NCBI GenBank assembly: GCA_965215355.1
Contig: CBDCDJ010000007.1
Span: 3,534,001 to 3,598,000 of the forward strand
Direction of reading: 5' to 3'
From: CBDCDJ01 sp965215355
Lineage (GTDB): Bacteria; Deinococcota; Deinococci; Deinococcales; Trueperaceae
DNA: 64,000 nt
In this document: one piece after another, positions 44,134 through 54,394 of the stretch
Layout: the number at the start of each line of letters is the position of its first letter
Position numbering within the stretch: position 1 is the first letter of the stretch
The notes under the pieces: generated by a model
What the model saw: only the letters and a program-made list of their open reading frames with translations
The model's database searches: none
Told to the model about the DNA's origin: nothing
Program-made: the position numbers and the translations under genes

Positions 44134-44550
44134 TTGCAACGGACCTTTGCGTACATCATCCTGACGCTCTATCTTGCGATTTGGTCTCTGGCCTTTGCGC
44201 AAAACAGGGTTCAGGTCACCGGTAGGGTGCTCAATGAGGCGACCGGGCAGTCTGGGCAGCCTGTGCCAATTCCAGGCTTAAGCGTGTATCTCGTCAACGC
44301 TGAAGGGCAGCGGTTGCCCCCGGACGAGCCGACGGAGCGAATTGTGACGGACTTGGAGGGGCGCTTTACGATTTCCGATGTCCCGCTCGAAGCCTGGTAC
44401 AGCATCGAAGTGTACTCGGATGTGTATGCGCGTGGGGCGTTGCGTTTTACGGATTACATCTTTGTCAGGGAAACGGATGTTGCGCCGAACAACGAGGGCA
44501 TAGAGACGGTCGAACTCCCCGACATCAGCCTCAAACTTCAGCGGTACTAG
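44134..44550 (+). CDS. Secreted carboxypeptidase-regulatory-like protein
   Basis: A 138-residue exported protein with TTG start at 44134 (GAGGTAG upstream). A signal peptide (about 1-22, cleavage AFA-QN) precedes a single beta-sandwich of the CarboxypepD_reg type (VQVTGRVLNEATGQ, then TDLEGRFTISDVPLEAWYSIEVYS). It is the only plus-strand gene here and converges on the propeller remnant. Role unknown; such domains are common in cell-envelope proteins. Confidence 0.65.
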   Translation: MQRTFAYIILTLYLAIWSLAFAQNRVQVTGRVLNEATGQSGQPVPIPGLSVYLVNAEGQRLPPDEPTERIVTDLEGRFTISDVPLEAWYSIEVYSDVYARGALRFTDYIFVRETDVAPNNEGIETVELPDISLKLQRY

Positions 44551-46496
44551 CGGCTCGTGGCACTGTCACAGCCGCCCACCTCTGCCGCAGGCGGATTGGC
44601 GATCCGACAGGCTTGCCCCAGCAGCAACTCGACTCCGATGTCCCAGCGCATGACCCTGCCGTCTGCATGGCTCGAGACGAGCTGGTCGTTTCCACCGGCA
44701 AAAGCAAGGCTTAGAACTTCCGCGTTTCCTCCCATCCCGAGCTCGCCGATCACCTCCCGACGTTCGACCTGCAACAAGATGACCGTGCCGGAGCCAGTGC
44801 CCAAGGCCAGCTTGCTGCCGTCCGGACTAAAGGCGAGTGCCGTAATGAAGTCTGTGACTGATAAGGGATCGGGAGCAATGAGGCTTCGGCTGCCTTCCAA
44901 ACGCCCCAAGTAGGCGAACCCCTGTGAATCCGTTACTGCCAAAGTGTCCCTGGAGCTGAGGCTCGGATTTAAAACCGAACCCTCGAGCCCAAAGAGTTCG
45001 TGCGTTACCGGCACCCTTTCGGGTTCCCAAACCGTGATCATGCCGCGGGGCTGCCCCAGCAGCAGCTCACCCTTGGGACCGAAGGCCAGGCTCAGGACTG
45101 CTGTGTCGGGGTTTTCTGGGAAAGTGTAGCGTGATTCTTTGACAATGTCCCATAGCACCAGCTTATTCGCGTCCTCGAGCCAAGCCAGCCGCCGCCCGTT
45201 CAGATCTACTGCCAGACTCCTGACCGCACCGCCCGTGGGGATGTCAGCGAGCCGTCCCACACTCTCGCTCTCGACCTCCCACAGCGACAGGGTACCTTCG
45301 CCCGAGCTGAACGCAAGCAGGCGAGCCGCCTGCCCGAAGGCGGACCTGCGGCCGGGGGTGCGCTCGTTGAACTTTAGCAGCTGTTCGGTCAGCGCGGGTC
45401 CAAACCGTGGTGCGAGCAGTGAGGGCTTTAGCACCTGCCCAAGCAGCGGTCGGTCGGAACCCCGAACGCTCCAGAGGATTACCGTTCCGTCGTCGTAGCC
45501 TAAGGCGAGGGTCCGGCTGTCCGGGCTGAGCGCGGCGCTCGTGATGTCAGACCCAGCATCTTTGGCGAAAAAGTCGCTGCGTACGCCGTTCAGTTCTTGC
45601 CATAAGGAAACAGGTGAAACCATCCGAAAAGTCGTATCCTCGAGCACCAGAAGCGATTCAGCAGGCTCGAACGCGTCGCCGGGTTGCACCTCCCCACTTG
45701 CCGTGTCCCATATCGTCAGCATAGTCTGGTTTTCGAAGGTGCCGTCGGTGGCTGCTACTTTGCTGCTGTCGGCACTAAAGGCCAGCTGCGCCACTGGATT
45801 GGCGTGACCGTGTAGGTAACGAAGTGGGAAAAAAGGGGCGTACGCCTGTTGGGTGTAACGTAAGGCCGAAAAAAGCTCTCGCTGCGCGGTGGCTTCATCA
45901 ACCTTCCGGTAATTTTGCACAGCCAGCAACAGGCCATCGGCGAGGCGCTTATCCAGAAAAGCTGTGACGATGTCGCTCTGCCGTTCGGTGAAGCCGCGCA
46001 GGCGATCGGCGTTTCGCCAGCCCACGCCTGCCAGGACGGTAAGGCCGAGGGCCAACAACAGTCCTCCCGACAGCCAAGCGATCCTGCGCCGGCTGCGCTG
46101 TTCGCGCCGCAGCCGACTCGCCTCCACGAAGTCGCGCTCGAGCCCGTCCAAGTCGTGGTAGGCAAGTGCTGTCTCGAGCAAGCTTCCTCCCCAAAGCGCG
46201 CTGCCTTGTCGGCCCGTCGCCACCCACTGCTCGGCAGCAGCCGTGAGCGTCAGGCGTTCCCGTGTGCGGTTGTCCTTAAGCCACGCCGCCAGCCGCGCAG
46301 GAGGGCTGGGTGGACCAGCTCGAGGGTGTTTTGGGATTCATCCAGGCGCAGCAGTCCGACCTCGACCAGCTTGCCCGCGACGTATTCGGTTCGTTCCCCC
46401 GAGGACCCTGGCTGATCGAGCGCCGTCAGCAGCACGTCCAAGGATACGACCCGGCTGGTCGGCTGCTGCCACTCGTTGAGTCGTATACGGCTAAAT
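44547..46496 (-). pseudogene. C-terminal half of a STAND-type NTPase with membrane segment and WD-like propeller, frameshifted
   Basis: Reading from about 46496, RIRLNEWQQPTSRVVSLD, a winged-helix-like segment (LVHPALLRGWR) is interrupted near 46292 by a one-base loss; the frame resumes with WLKDNRTRERLTLTAAAEQW and continues open from 46223 to the stop at 44547. That part has a membrane helix (IAWLSGGLLLALGLTVLAGVGW) and about eight WD-like blades (for example LALGYDDGTVILWSV, LALGTGSGTVILLQV). It has the same layout as the downstream half of the 46491-50720 gene, so it is a paralogue lacking its N-terminal CHAT/NTPase part. Its start is fused to that gene's stop. Possibly a recombination scar. 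Confidence 0.75.
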
Positions 46497-49400
46497 TTGG
46501 CAAGCCTGAGGTTGCCTCCCTTTTAGATAATCTGCCAAAGCTTCCTCATCAAGCTCTTTGATCAGGCTGTCGCTCAGGCTATCGCATAGTATGGTTCTCA
46601 GTTCACGTCCTGTATATGAAGACGGGTCTACATTTAGTTTTCCTAGCAGATCAAGGTCTATTAAGGATACCCGATTGCCCACAGATTGAACTATTACTAC
46701 CTGCTCGCCGTGCTTGCCAATAATATACGCGTCTGTTGCAAGCAAATCCAGTTGTATGACCAATCCACTCTTGCTCCATATTTCAGACCGGTCTTCATAA
46801 ACAAGCAATAAGTATAGTGCTGCTGATTCTTCGTCATCTGTAGTGTTCGGCCAGAACAGGGTATGAACGTTACTAACAGATGGGAGAGGTATTGATAATC
46901 CATCAGAAGTTAGGAGCATTTCTATAATATTGAAGTCTTCATCGTAAACTACGAGAAAACTTGATCTGGGGTCTGAGGTGAATTCAACAGAGTCAGACCT
47001 TTCGGGTAGGGTGGCAATAAGCGAGCCGTCAATAGTACTTCTAAGCTCAGGCACGAAATCATCCCACACTACGAAAGATCGTGACTCTGGGTCAGGACTA
47101 AATTCGATATTGTAGAAATTTTCTGCTAGCGTGAAGGTCGTAATAAGAGTTCCGTCAGCCACACTACGAAGCTCGGCCTGGGGGGATTCCTCATACTCAT
47201 AAGTTATAACGAATGAAGTTGCCTCAGAGCCAGGCGGCCAATGGATATTTAAAAACGAAGAATCTAGGTTCAACTCGTTAAAAGTCTTAACAAGAGAGCT
47301 ATTGAATATAGTTAGCAGTTCAGTCTCGCCGAAAAAGTTATAGTTTGTAACGATGATTTTGTCTGAAGAATCTGTGTAAACCCCAGCACCAACAAAATTG
47401 ACGAAGTCTACAAAAGCCCCGTCCACAGTGCGACGCATCTCAGCTCGAGCATGGTAGTACCTAAATAGACTCTGCTCTTCATATGGCTCCTTGCCAAAAT
47501 ACACCTCGTCTAATCTCCCAGAGAGTTTAGTAATTAAGGAACCGTCATCATTACGGCGAAGTTCTGACGGATTACCGAGATCTTTGTAGGAAATTATGAA
47601 ATAATTGGCATCTGAATGAGGAGGAAACTGAACATCAAACACAATATCCGGAAGTTTAGCAATCAGCTTTGCATTGCTCGTTTGCCGAATTTCACCGGGA
47701 GCATCGGGATAACGGATAATATAGTGGTTGCCAACGTAGTAAAAGAAAGCATCTGCAACGTTGCCTGCGGGCGCAGCGATTGTGTCATCTAATTCACTAA
47801 CAAATGTACCATCGGCAGCTTTCCACAATTCTCGCACGTCAAAAAAATTATTCAAAATAAAAGTCACTTTTACCAAGGGGTCTGCGGAACTCGAAATCGT
47901 GCTCAATATATTGCCGATGGTGCGATCTCGAAAACTCTCAATTACAGAGTTTTCTGGAATACTTCGAAGTTCGCTTGACCCATCTTTATAGTTGACTGCA
48001 AAGAAACTTGGAAACGGTCCGAAGTCTTCACTGAAGACGAAGTCACTTACTTCTTTATCAAACGATACGAGTGAGCCGTCAATAGACCGACGTAATTCCA
48101 CGGTGTCATCATCAAACTCTATCAGCATAAAGGCTCTTTCAGGAGTGTACTCCACATCGCTAACATTCTTAGAGAGAGAAGCCAGAAGCGAAAAATCCTT
48201 CCAGCTACGAACCTCTCCAGGAATTCCGACATACTCAATGACGAAAGCTTCATCTGCTTGAATCTCATCCCAATCGGGAATAACTATTTCATCGAGGACT
48301 CCGGGTAGCCTTTCAACGAGCGAGAAGTCAGTGTGACTAACAATTTCTGGAGGAGCTGTGAAGTAATTAATTAAGATATTTGACTCTTCATCTCCAAAAT
48401 GTATGCTGTTGACGTTGTTCTTGGATATCGCCAGACGACCTTGTTTCGCCATATTGAAAACTGATGCTACAAATGACTGTTCCAATATTGTTTCACGTGA
48501 GGGAACAAGTGCCAATCCTTCTAGCGCCAAGCGCAGACCGAGTAGTGGTTCGTCCTCGAAAAGTTCCAAACCTTGGTTGAGTAGCAAACGACTGGTGGCG
48601 ATATCAGTTTGCAAATTAGCCAAATCACGCTGCCACCAGGCAAAACCTGCGCTAGTGAGAACAAGGAAAATCGCAATTACCCCTGCACTCCATAAAATGC
48701 GACGACCCCGATGATTTTTCGCTCGCATCTTTTGGCTTGCCTCAATAAGCGTCTGTTCCTCCGACCTCCAAGTACGCATACCAGCGGCTCCCTGTTCGAC
48801 GATTGCCAAATCCTGCTCGTCCAGCAGTGTGCCCTTTTGATCGTTCTTCCACTCCACCGCCCGGTTTTCCAAAATGTGTCTAGCCCGTTGTCCCGGTTTG
48901 TCAGATTCGTCAAAGCGTTGGCGCACGAGTGGCGCGAGGGTATCGTGGGTCAGGCGCGTATCGGTCACTCCATCTCGGCTATCTCCTGAAGCGTCGGTAA
49001 GTAGATAAAGCTCCTTCGTCTTCTGTACTAAGCGGGGAAGGTCATCGTAGTGCCGGTATTCCTCCTTCAGCTTCGCTGCGCCTCTTTGCTCTGCGGTGCC
49101 TAACGGCGTAGTGTGAAACGCGAGGACATCCAGAATCAGTCCTAAATCAACAACTTCGGCTTGCCATTCTCGAATCGCCTGAAGTTGCTGGTCGAGAAAA
49201 TCACCGAGCAAGATGCCTCCTTCTTCTAGCTCGTGGTAGAGCGCCAGGTTGAAGTGGGGATTACTAAGGTTTTTCCGCGTGGCTTCATCCCACATCTTGG
49301 TTAGCAGAATTTGCAGGGTAGGGACAACCGGAGAATCGTAGTCTTTGAGTAAGTCATCTGCGATGTTTTCGGCAAGTTCTCCGTGACGCTTCTCTTCGAT

Positions 49401-50720
49401 GGTTAGTCCATATTTTTCGCGTAACCGCTTGGCCTTTGTGGGGCCGGTAATAGCCTCGATGATGCCACGGCGGTTAAGGGGCTCGAGAAAAACTTTGCCG
49501 TGAGGGAGGTTGCTCTCGACAATCTGCTGCTCAATCTCTGCCAGCCACTCTTTGCGAAAACCTAAAATCAGCTTGCCCAGTGGTCGCTTATCTCTTTCTG
49601 AAAAGACCTCCGCAAGTTCAGTTAGAAAGTCTTGTAGTTCTTCGAACTGGTCCTTGTTTGGGCGAGTAAACCTTTCCTCAAGCTGATCCAGTATAATGAC
49701 AACTGGGCGGCTTAGGTTAGCTTCTAAATTGTGCCAGGCCCTTGTGAGGGGTATCTCTCCTTCTACTTCAATCGTCCGTTTCAGCGTGCCTAGAAGCCCG
49801 ATATTTTGATCTCTACGGGCGTAGCGAACCTCTTGGGTGGTCTCGAGTCGTGGCATGAGTCCGGCTGCCAATAAAGATGATTTGCCCACCCCAGATTGAC
49901 CGTACAAAAGAATAACCGGGGCACCGTCTGCGGCAGTGACGCGATCATAGAGGTCACGGATTTCGTAGTCTCGTCCAAAGAAAATCGCCGCGTGTTCCCG
50001 GTCAAACCATTCCAGATGGCGAAAGGGCTTGCTGGGGAGGTCGCCTGCTGGTACGGGCGGAAGACCGAACAGTGGGTCATCCAGAATATCCTTAAGGCAC
50101 CACGCGCCTGCTTCCTCATCCTTTGTAACGAGCCCCCATGCCCAGCCTGCGTTATGGGACGTTTTGATGCGAAGCTCTCGGTAACTTCCCCCGGTAGGTA
50201 CTTTGACAGCAGCTTTTGCTTCCTCGTAAGCTTGACTAAAGTTAGTGTTTCCACCCTGACTTACTAAGCTTCTATAAAAGGCTTCCGCGAAAGTTGTCGC
50301 GATGCCGTCTTCAACAACTCGAGACGTGGCGATAACTGCTGAAACATTCTCTTCTAGATAAGCGGTTGCCTGAGCCTCATTATGGCAACCGTTGAGGAAG
50401 ACAAGCTTGATGCTGTTCTGCGTTTTCAGGAAATCCCTCAAACCCTCGGCATGAGCAGTAGAGTTCTCTAACCGAAGCCATTCATCATCTGAATGTCCTG
50501 CAAAATGCAGAATAGCAATCCGATTCCGGTACTCCCTGAGGGTCGTAAGCAACTCTTCTACCGAGAGGTAAATGGGTACCTCAACATGATAGCGGCTTTC
50601 AGACTTCTGCTCGAGGATGCTCTTGATAGCCGCTACTTCTCTGGGAACACCGCTGAGATAATTAACTCGGTCATTGGCGAACGCAAGGAAGATAACAGGC
50701 TTATGATGCTCGCTAGACAC
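46491..50720 (-). CDS. CHAT protease - nSTAND NTPase - membrane - beta-propeller protein
   Basis: A 1409-residue multidomain protein. CHAT domain 1-195 with catalytic His76 (HFAGHS) and Cys112 (LNGCHNE). nSTAND NTPase about 240-640: Walker A GQSGVGKS (274-281), Walker B VVIILDQLEE (341-349) and a winged-helix end. One membrane helix at about 674-697. Residues 740-1350 consist of about a dozen diverged beta-propeller-like repeats of 40-50 residues carrying LR-x-DGSLI and FVV-x-Y. GTG start directly after the caspase gene stop, with GGAGG 5 bases upstream, so translation is coupled. Probably the signalling NTPase of a conflict system, sensing an invader and activating proteolysis at the membrane. 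Confidence 0.85.
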   Translation of the reverse strand: MSSEHHKPVIFLAFANDRVNYLSGVPREVAAIKSILEQKSESRYHVEVPIYLSVEELLTTLREYRNRIAILHFAGHSDDEWLRLENSTAHAEGLRDFLKTQNSIKLVFLNGCHNEAQATAYLEENVSAVIATSRVVEDGIATTFAEAFYRSLVSQGGNTNFSQAYEEAKAAVKVPTGGSYRELRIKTSHNAGWAWGLVTKDEEAGAWCLKDILDDPLFGLPPVPAGDLPSKPFRHLEWFDREHAAIFFGRDYEIRDLYDRVTAADGAPVILLYGQSGVGKSSLLAAGLMPRLETTQEVRYARRDQNIGLLGTLKRTIEVEGEIPLTRAWHNLEANLSRPVVIILDQLEERFTRPNKDQFEELQDFLTELAEVFSERDKRPLGKLILGFRKEWLAEIEQQIVESNLPHGKVFLEPLNRRGIIEAITGPTKAKRLREKYGLTIEEKRHGELAENIADDLLKDYDSPVVPTLQILLTKMWDEATRKNLSNPHFNLALYHELEEGGILLGDFLDQQLQAIREWQAEVVDLGLILDVLAFHTTPLGTAEQRGAAKLKEEYRHYDDLPRLVQKTKELYLLTDASGDSRDGVTDTRLTHDTLAPLVRQRFDESDKPGQRARHILENRAVEWKNDQKGTLLDEQDLAIVEQGAAGMRTWRSEEQTLIEASQKMRAKNHRGRRILWSAGVIAIFLVLTSAGFAWWQRDLANLQTDIATSRLLLNQGLELFEDEPLLGLRLALEGLALVPSRETILEQSFVASVFNMAKQGRLAISKNNVNSIHFGDEESNILINYFTAPPEIVSHTDFSLVERLPGVLDEIVIPDWDEIQADEAFVIEYVGIPGEVRSWKDFSLLASLSKNVSDVEYTPERAFMLIEFDDDTVELRRSIDGSLVSFDKEVSDFVFSEDFGPFPSFFAVNYKDGSSELRSIPENSVIESFRDRTIGNILSTISSSADPLVKVTFILNNFFDVRELWKAADGTFVSELDDTIAAPAGNVADAFFYYVGNHYIIRYPDAPGEIRQTSNAKLIAKLPDIVFDVQFPPHSDANYFIISYKDLGNPSELRRNDDGSLITKLSGRLDEVYFGKEPYEEQSLFRYYHARAEMRRTVDGAFVDFVNFVGAGVYTDSSDKIIVTNYNFFGETELLTIFNSSLVKTFNELNLDSSFLNIHWPPGSEATSFVITYEYEESPQAELRSVADGTLITTFTLAENFYNIEFSPDPESRSFVVWDDFVPELRSTIDGSLIATLPERSDSVEFTSDPRSSFLVVYDEDFNIIEMLLTSDGLSIPLPSVSNVHTLFWPNTTDDEESAALYLLLVYEDRSEIWSKSGLVIQLDLLATDAYIIGKHGEQVVIVQSVGNRVSLIDLDLLGKLNVDPSSYTGRELRTILCDSLSDSLIKELDEEALADYLKGRQPQACQI

Positions 50721-53700
50721 TTAATCCTCCTCGAGCGCTTTCTCGAGCTGCTTCAAAGCGTCATCCGTCCTGAAATAGCTGACATGATCGCTGGCGACCA
50801 CCACACTCACCGGCTTCGGGTCGCGTTCGGTGTCGATTTGCCGAATGCTCGCCACCGCGACGGCGATGTCATTGTCTTCCTTGAACAAAAACCGGGTGAG
50901 TGCCCCGTAGCTCTGTAACCTCAGTTTGCCCAGCAGCCTTCTCGTTTCGTCGTTTTCCAAAATGGAGGTGTTCCCGGCCAGAATCTTGTAGCTCATCTGG
51001 GGATCTCGGCTCTTGGACAACTTTTTGAAGAACTCGGAAGCAGGGTTCATCTCGTCGACGGCTGTATCCACCTTTTCCAGCGCGGCTCCTGTTAACGACA
51101 CGAGTTTGGCAATGACAGCGGTTGTCCAGTGGAATTGGGCGAGGCCGTTGAGTCCCACGCCCAGCATCGTCGTCACCCAATCCTCAACTTTCGGCCAGGG
51201 TGAACCGGCATTGGGCGTGCCAAGCATGACGAGGCGGCTGACGACTTTATTGCCTCCAAGTTGCTCGATAAACCATCTCGCGACGAGCCCGCCCATTGAA
51301 TGCGCGACCACGTGCAGGGTCTTACCGTGACTTTCCCCCAGCCCGACTGCCTCCAGCCGCTCCTTCAAGAGCCGGGCATTTTCTTCGATAGAGGTGTGGA
51401 TGTTCTCGTAGTCGAAGGTCAAAATGAGGTCGTAGTGCTCTTTAAGAGAATGCTCTTGGCCGTCTTTTGAAACTTTGGCTAGCTGCACGCTTGGCACCAT
51501 GCCCAACGTGTCGCCGATGATGCCGTGGACAAAGAGGAGGATACGTTCAGCCGCCTCGGCTTTAGCTTTCACTTCGTTCAAGCCCTTGTGATACGTGACG
51601 CTTCCATCGTCAGCCACCTCGGCAACGGCAAGCACAGGGTACTCAAACTCTCCACCCAGGAGATTCGTCTTAAACTTTTGAAAAAGGATGCGCAAGGAAC
51701 CGAAGAGGCTCTTGACATTGGGCGTTTCAGGATCGGGAAGGCGTTCGAGCACCACTTGCGTCTGCCCGACCCCTTCGCCTCGAGTTGTGCTCTCGACCGG
51801 CATTGAGTATCCGAGCGGTAAGTAATGCTCGCCGTCGAAGGCAATTGGGAGAATAAACTCGTCTGCCTCTAGCCCCACATCGAGTGTGAGTTTGAGAGGC
51901 TGTTCTGGCGTTACGGAGCTGTGGTGCTGAACCTCGGCGAGTTCCAGCACACTCAAGCCGGGGTCGCCCCCGCGAGCTGAGGTGAACTGCACCGGCTGGC
52001 TGATACTGAGGTCCTGCCGCAAGACTTTCGGAAGAACGAAGTTGCCGTACTTGCTTCCTTGTAGGTCACGGCTTACCTGGTTAAGGGTGCTGAGCCTAGC
52101 CGTAGCTCTGAGATTGGGATGGGGCTCGAGCACGACGCCTGCGCCGAGGTGTACGCCTTCGCCCTCATTGGAGATTTGCTCGCCCTGCCTGGGTCTGATG
52201 GTCGTAAGGATAATGCTCTTGGTGGTCCAGTCGTCGTAGTGGCTGCTCACCCCACCAAAGGACTCTCGCGTCGTCACCTTCTGCATAAGTCGCTCGAGCG
52301 TACCCAAGGAGCCCCTTGCCTCTCGTGTGAGAGGTAAACCTCTGCTGCCTCTGTACTCCTCCAGCGGCCCCTGCTGTAAACGGTAAGCGTCAAAGGGCTC
52401 GTTGCTGATGATGAGTTTGAAGATGTCTTTGCGCTCGGTGACACCAGCTTCCCACTGGGGGTCGGGAATACTTGCCGGAACCGGCTCGCCGCCTTCGAGC
52501 GAAAAGGTTTGGCCCGGCTCGACCCAGTCCTGAAAAACGAAGTAGACTTCGTAGCTTTCAAAAAGAGCAAGTAAGCCGCAGTAAAGGCGTTTGTTGGTGG
52601 TATTTTGGAGGTCAATATAGAAGGTGGGCTCGTCGCCGTCGGCTTTGTAGCGGAGGGTAAAACTCTCGTCCTCTAATGTCTTGTCATCATAGCGAACAAT
52701 CATCTTGACGGCGTCGGAGGAAATCTTGGTATCGGGATTTTGGAGGAGAGAAGTTGTCTTCCAACGGGCGACGTGTTCGAGTTGCCCCATCGCCTCCTTA
52801 GCTGCATCGTCAAGGTCAGGCTTACTTATCGGCTCGAGCAAAGGTCTGTCATCGGCGGCACGCGCCACGATGTAGCCGTCCCTTTGGGCAATGAGCCGGT
52901 ATTCAGCCTTTTCTTTCTCCTCACGGACATAGAGGGAAGGCTGGCCATCCAAAGTGTTATTCAAAGCTTTTCGAGCCGCTTCAACGCCTTCTTCTGTGCC
53001 TTCAAAACGCACTGGCAGTTTCGCCAGAGGCATATCTATGATGACGGCTTGATAGAGTTTCGTACGCTCGAGCTTGTCCGCATCGGCGGGCTTGAGCTGA
53101 CTCGTCTGGGCAAGCACTTTCGTTACTTCGGCTTCGGTGAGAGCGTTTTCGGGATCATGCAATGTTTCCACTGTGACATCTTCCGGAAAAAGGGCGACAG
53201 TCGTCGTTTCCCCGCCCATTGGCTGGGGAAGGCCGTGGAGGGTACCAGCGTTGAGAAGCCAGGTTTTTCCATCGTAGGAAGTGGTAAATTCTACAGGTCT
53301 GGCGGTGACACCGCCCAAAAAAATCTCCCTGACAGCGTCCGGATTGCGTTTACTCACCTCGAGCAGCGGCAATTGGTCGGTGACCCGATCGCGCAGGCGC
53401 AGGCGGCTGCGCTCGAGCGCGTCGAGATAGGTCAGGGGTTGGTTGGCCGTCTCGAGTGTCGTGACTAGCGCGTAGGAGAACGCGCCTCGATGTTTGTCAT
53501 CGGTGACAACTTCCTTAGCCAGTTCGCTGGGCTGACACGCCGCCAAGAGGACATGCTTTCCCACTGGAGGCGTGAACCAGCCACTCTCGCTGACAGGATC
53601 AAGCGCTTTTAGGGTATTTGCATCAAAGAGATAGGAAGCCAAAGGGCGCTCGCGTTCGTCGGTGGCGGCAAGGCGCACGCTTACCTCTTCACTTAGTTCT

Positions 53701-54179
53701 AGGGGGCCGCGCGTTCCCGAGCCGGAATGACAGCAGTCCAGGATAACGGTGATGTGCGGGTTCTGCTCAGCAACTTCGGCGATAAGCTGGGCCAGTTCCT
53801 TATCGGCCAAGTCGTAGTTATCTGCTTCGCGGCTGTCGTAACAGACCAGCGTTTCGTCGAGCTTGTCGGGCTCTAAGTGCCAAAATTCCTTGGGAGAGTG
53901 CGCCTGAGCGCCGTGCCCCGAATAGTAGAAAAGGGCAACATCATCCTTGCCCGCCTTCGAGAGATGCTCACGAAACCCTTTGATGACACTCTCGCGGGTC
54001 GCCTCCTGGTTCTTCAAAATGAGCAGTTCGGGTTCAGCGAAGGTCTCACCACCTGAACGACCCTGCAAGTACTTGGCAAACGCCGCGATGTCGTTGACGC
54101 AGCCACGCAGTTTAGGAATGGGACTTTGGTAGTCATCAATGCCGACGAGCAAGCCATAAAGGTTTCGTTTCTGGTTCAC
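50721..54179 (-). CDS. Caspase-like peptidase fused to an alpha/beta hydrolase (lipase-like)
   Basis: A 1152-residue protein. Residues 1-260: caspase/metacaspase (C14) fold with His89 (YYSGHGA) and Cys150 (LDCCHSG), the intact catalytic pair. Residues about 290-600: beta-rich middle with SASP-like DUF4384-type features. Residues about 820-1150: alpha/beta hydrolase with LLFVHGIIG, nucleophile Ser961 in HSMGG, Asp near 1103 and His1132 in SDHVSYF. GTG start at 54179 with AGGAGGAG upstream. No membrane segment. It abuts the CHAT-nSTAND gene. The pairing of a protease and a lipase-type hydrolase in one chain suggests an effector that is cleaved or activated to damage proteins and lipids. Confidence 0.85.
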   Translation of the reverse strand: MNQKRNLYGLLVGIDDYQSPIPKLRGCVNDIAAFAKYLQGRSGGETFAEPELLILKNQEATRESVIKGFREHLSKAGKDDVALFYYSGHGAQAHSPKEFWHLEPDKLDETLVCYDSREADNYDLADKELAQLIAEVAEQNPHITVILDCCHSGSGTRGPLELSEEVSVRLAATDERERPLASYLFDANTLKALDPVSESGWFTPPVGKHVLLAACQPSELAKEVVTDDKHRGAFSYALVTTLETANQPLTYLDALERSRLRLRDRVTDQLPLLEVSKRNPDAVREIFLGGVTARPVEFTTSYDGKTWLLNAGTLHGLPQPMGGETTTVALFPEDVTVETLHDPENALTEAEVTKVLAQTSQLKPADADKLERTKLYQAVIIDMPLAKLPVRFEGTEEGVEAARKALNNTLDGQPSLYVREEKEKAEYRLIAQRDGYIVARAADDRPLLEPISKPDLDDAAKEAMGQLEHVARWKTTSLLQNPDTKISSDAVKMIVRYDDKTLEDESFTLRYKADGDEPTFYIDLQNTTNKRLYCGLLALFESYEVYFVFQDWVEPGQTFSLEGGEPVPASIPDPQWEAGVTERKDIFKLIISNEPFDAYRLQQGPLEEYRGSRGLPLTREARGSLGTLERLMQKVTTRESFGGVSSHYDDWTTKSIILTTIRPRQGEQISNEGEGVHLGAGVVLEPHPNLRATARLSTLNQVSRDLQGSKYGNFVLPKVLRQDLSISQPVQFTSARGGDPGLSVLELAEVQHHSSVTPEQPLKLTLDVGLEADEFILPIAFDGEHYLPLGYSMPVESTTRGEGVGQTQVVLERLPDPETPNVKSLFGSLRILFQKFKTNLLGGEFEYPVLAVAEVADDGSVTYHKGLNEVKAKAEAAERILLFVHGIIGDTLGMVPSVQLAKVSKDGQEHSLKEHYDLILTFDYENIHTSIEENARLLKERLEAVGLGESHGKTLHVVAHSMGGLVARWFIEQLGGNKVVSRLVMLGTPNAGSPWPKVEDWVTTMLGVGLNGLAQFHWTTAVIAKLVSLTGAALEKVDTAVDEMNPASEFFKKLSKSRDPQMSYKILAGNTSILENDETRRLLGKLRLQSYGALTRFLFKEDNDIAVAVASIRQIDTERDPKPVSVVVASDHVSYFRTDDALKQLEKALEED

Positions 54180-54227
54180 CGTCTCCTCCTTTAATGCCCA
54201 ACTTCGAAAAGAAATGCGCGAGTCATA

Positions 54228-54362
54228 CTAACCGCTTAGTTTTTTAATGCCAATTTTATCGGTGTTCTTGACAAGCTTTCCCTCACCAATCTGTTCTTTC
54301 AAGGTTTTATGCCCCGTGCTGTAGCCTCCTATAACAGGTTTGTAAAGTGCGTAACCATACTT
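54228..54362 (-). pseudogene. Remnant of the C-terminal motif of the C39 peptidase
   Basis: This 44-codon frame without a start ends GEGKLVKNTDKIGIKKLSG. It matches the last 25 residues of the C39 peptidase at 56315-57331 (GEGTLIKGTDKVYIKRLDG) with QIG before it in both. It is the tail of a lost paralogue left in the gap between the CHAT gene and the caspase gene, marking a deletion or a former extra protease gene. Confidence 0.6.
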
Positions 54363-54394
54363 TCAATGGCGCGGAATGCTGTTCTTGTCGAAGC

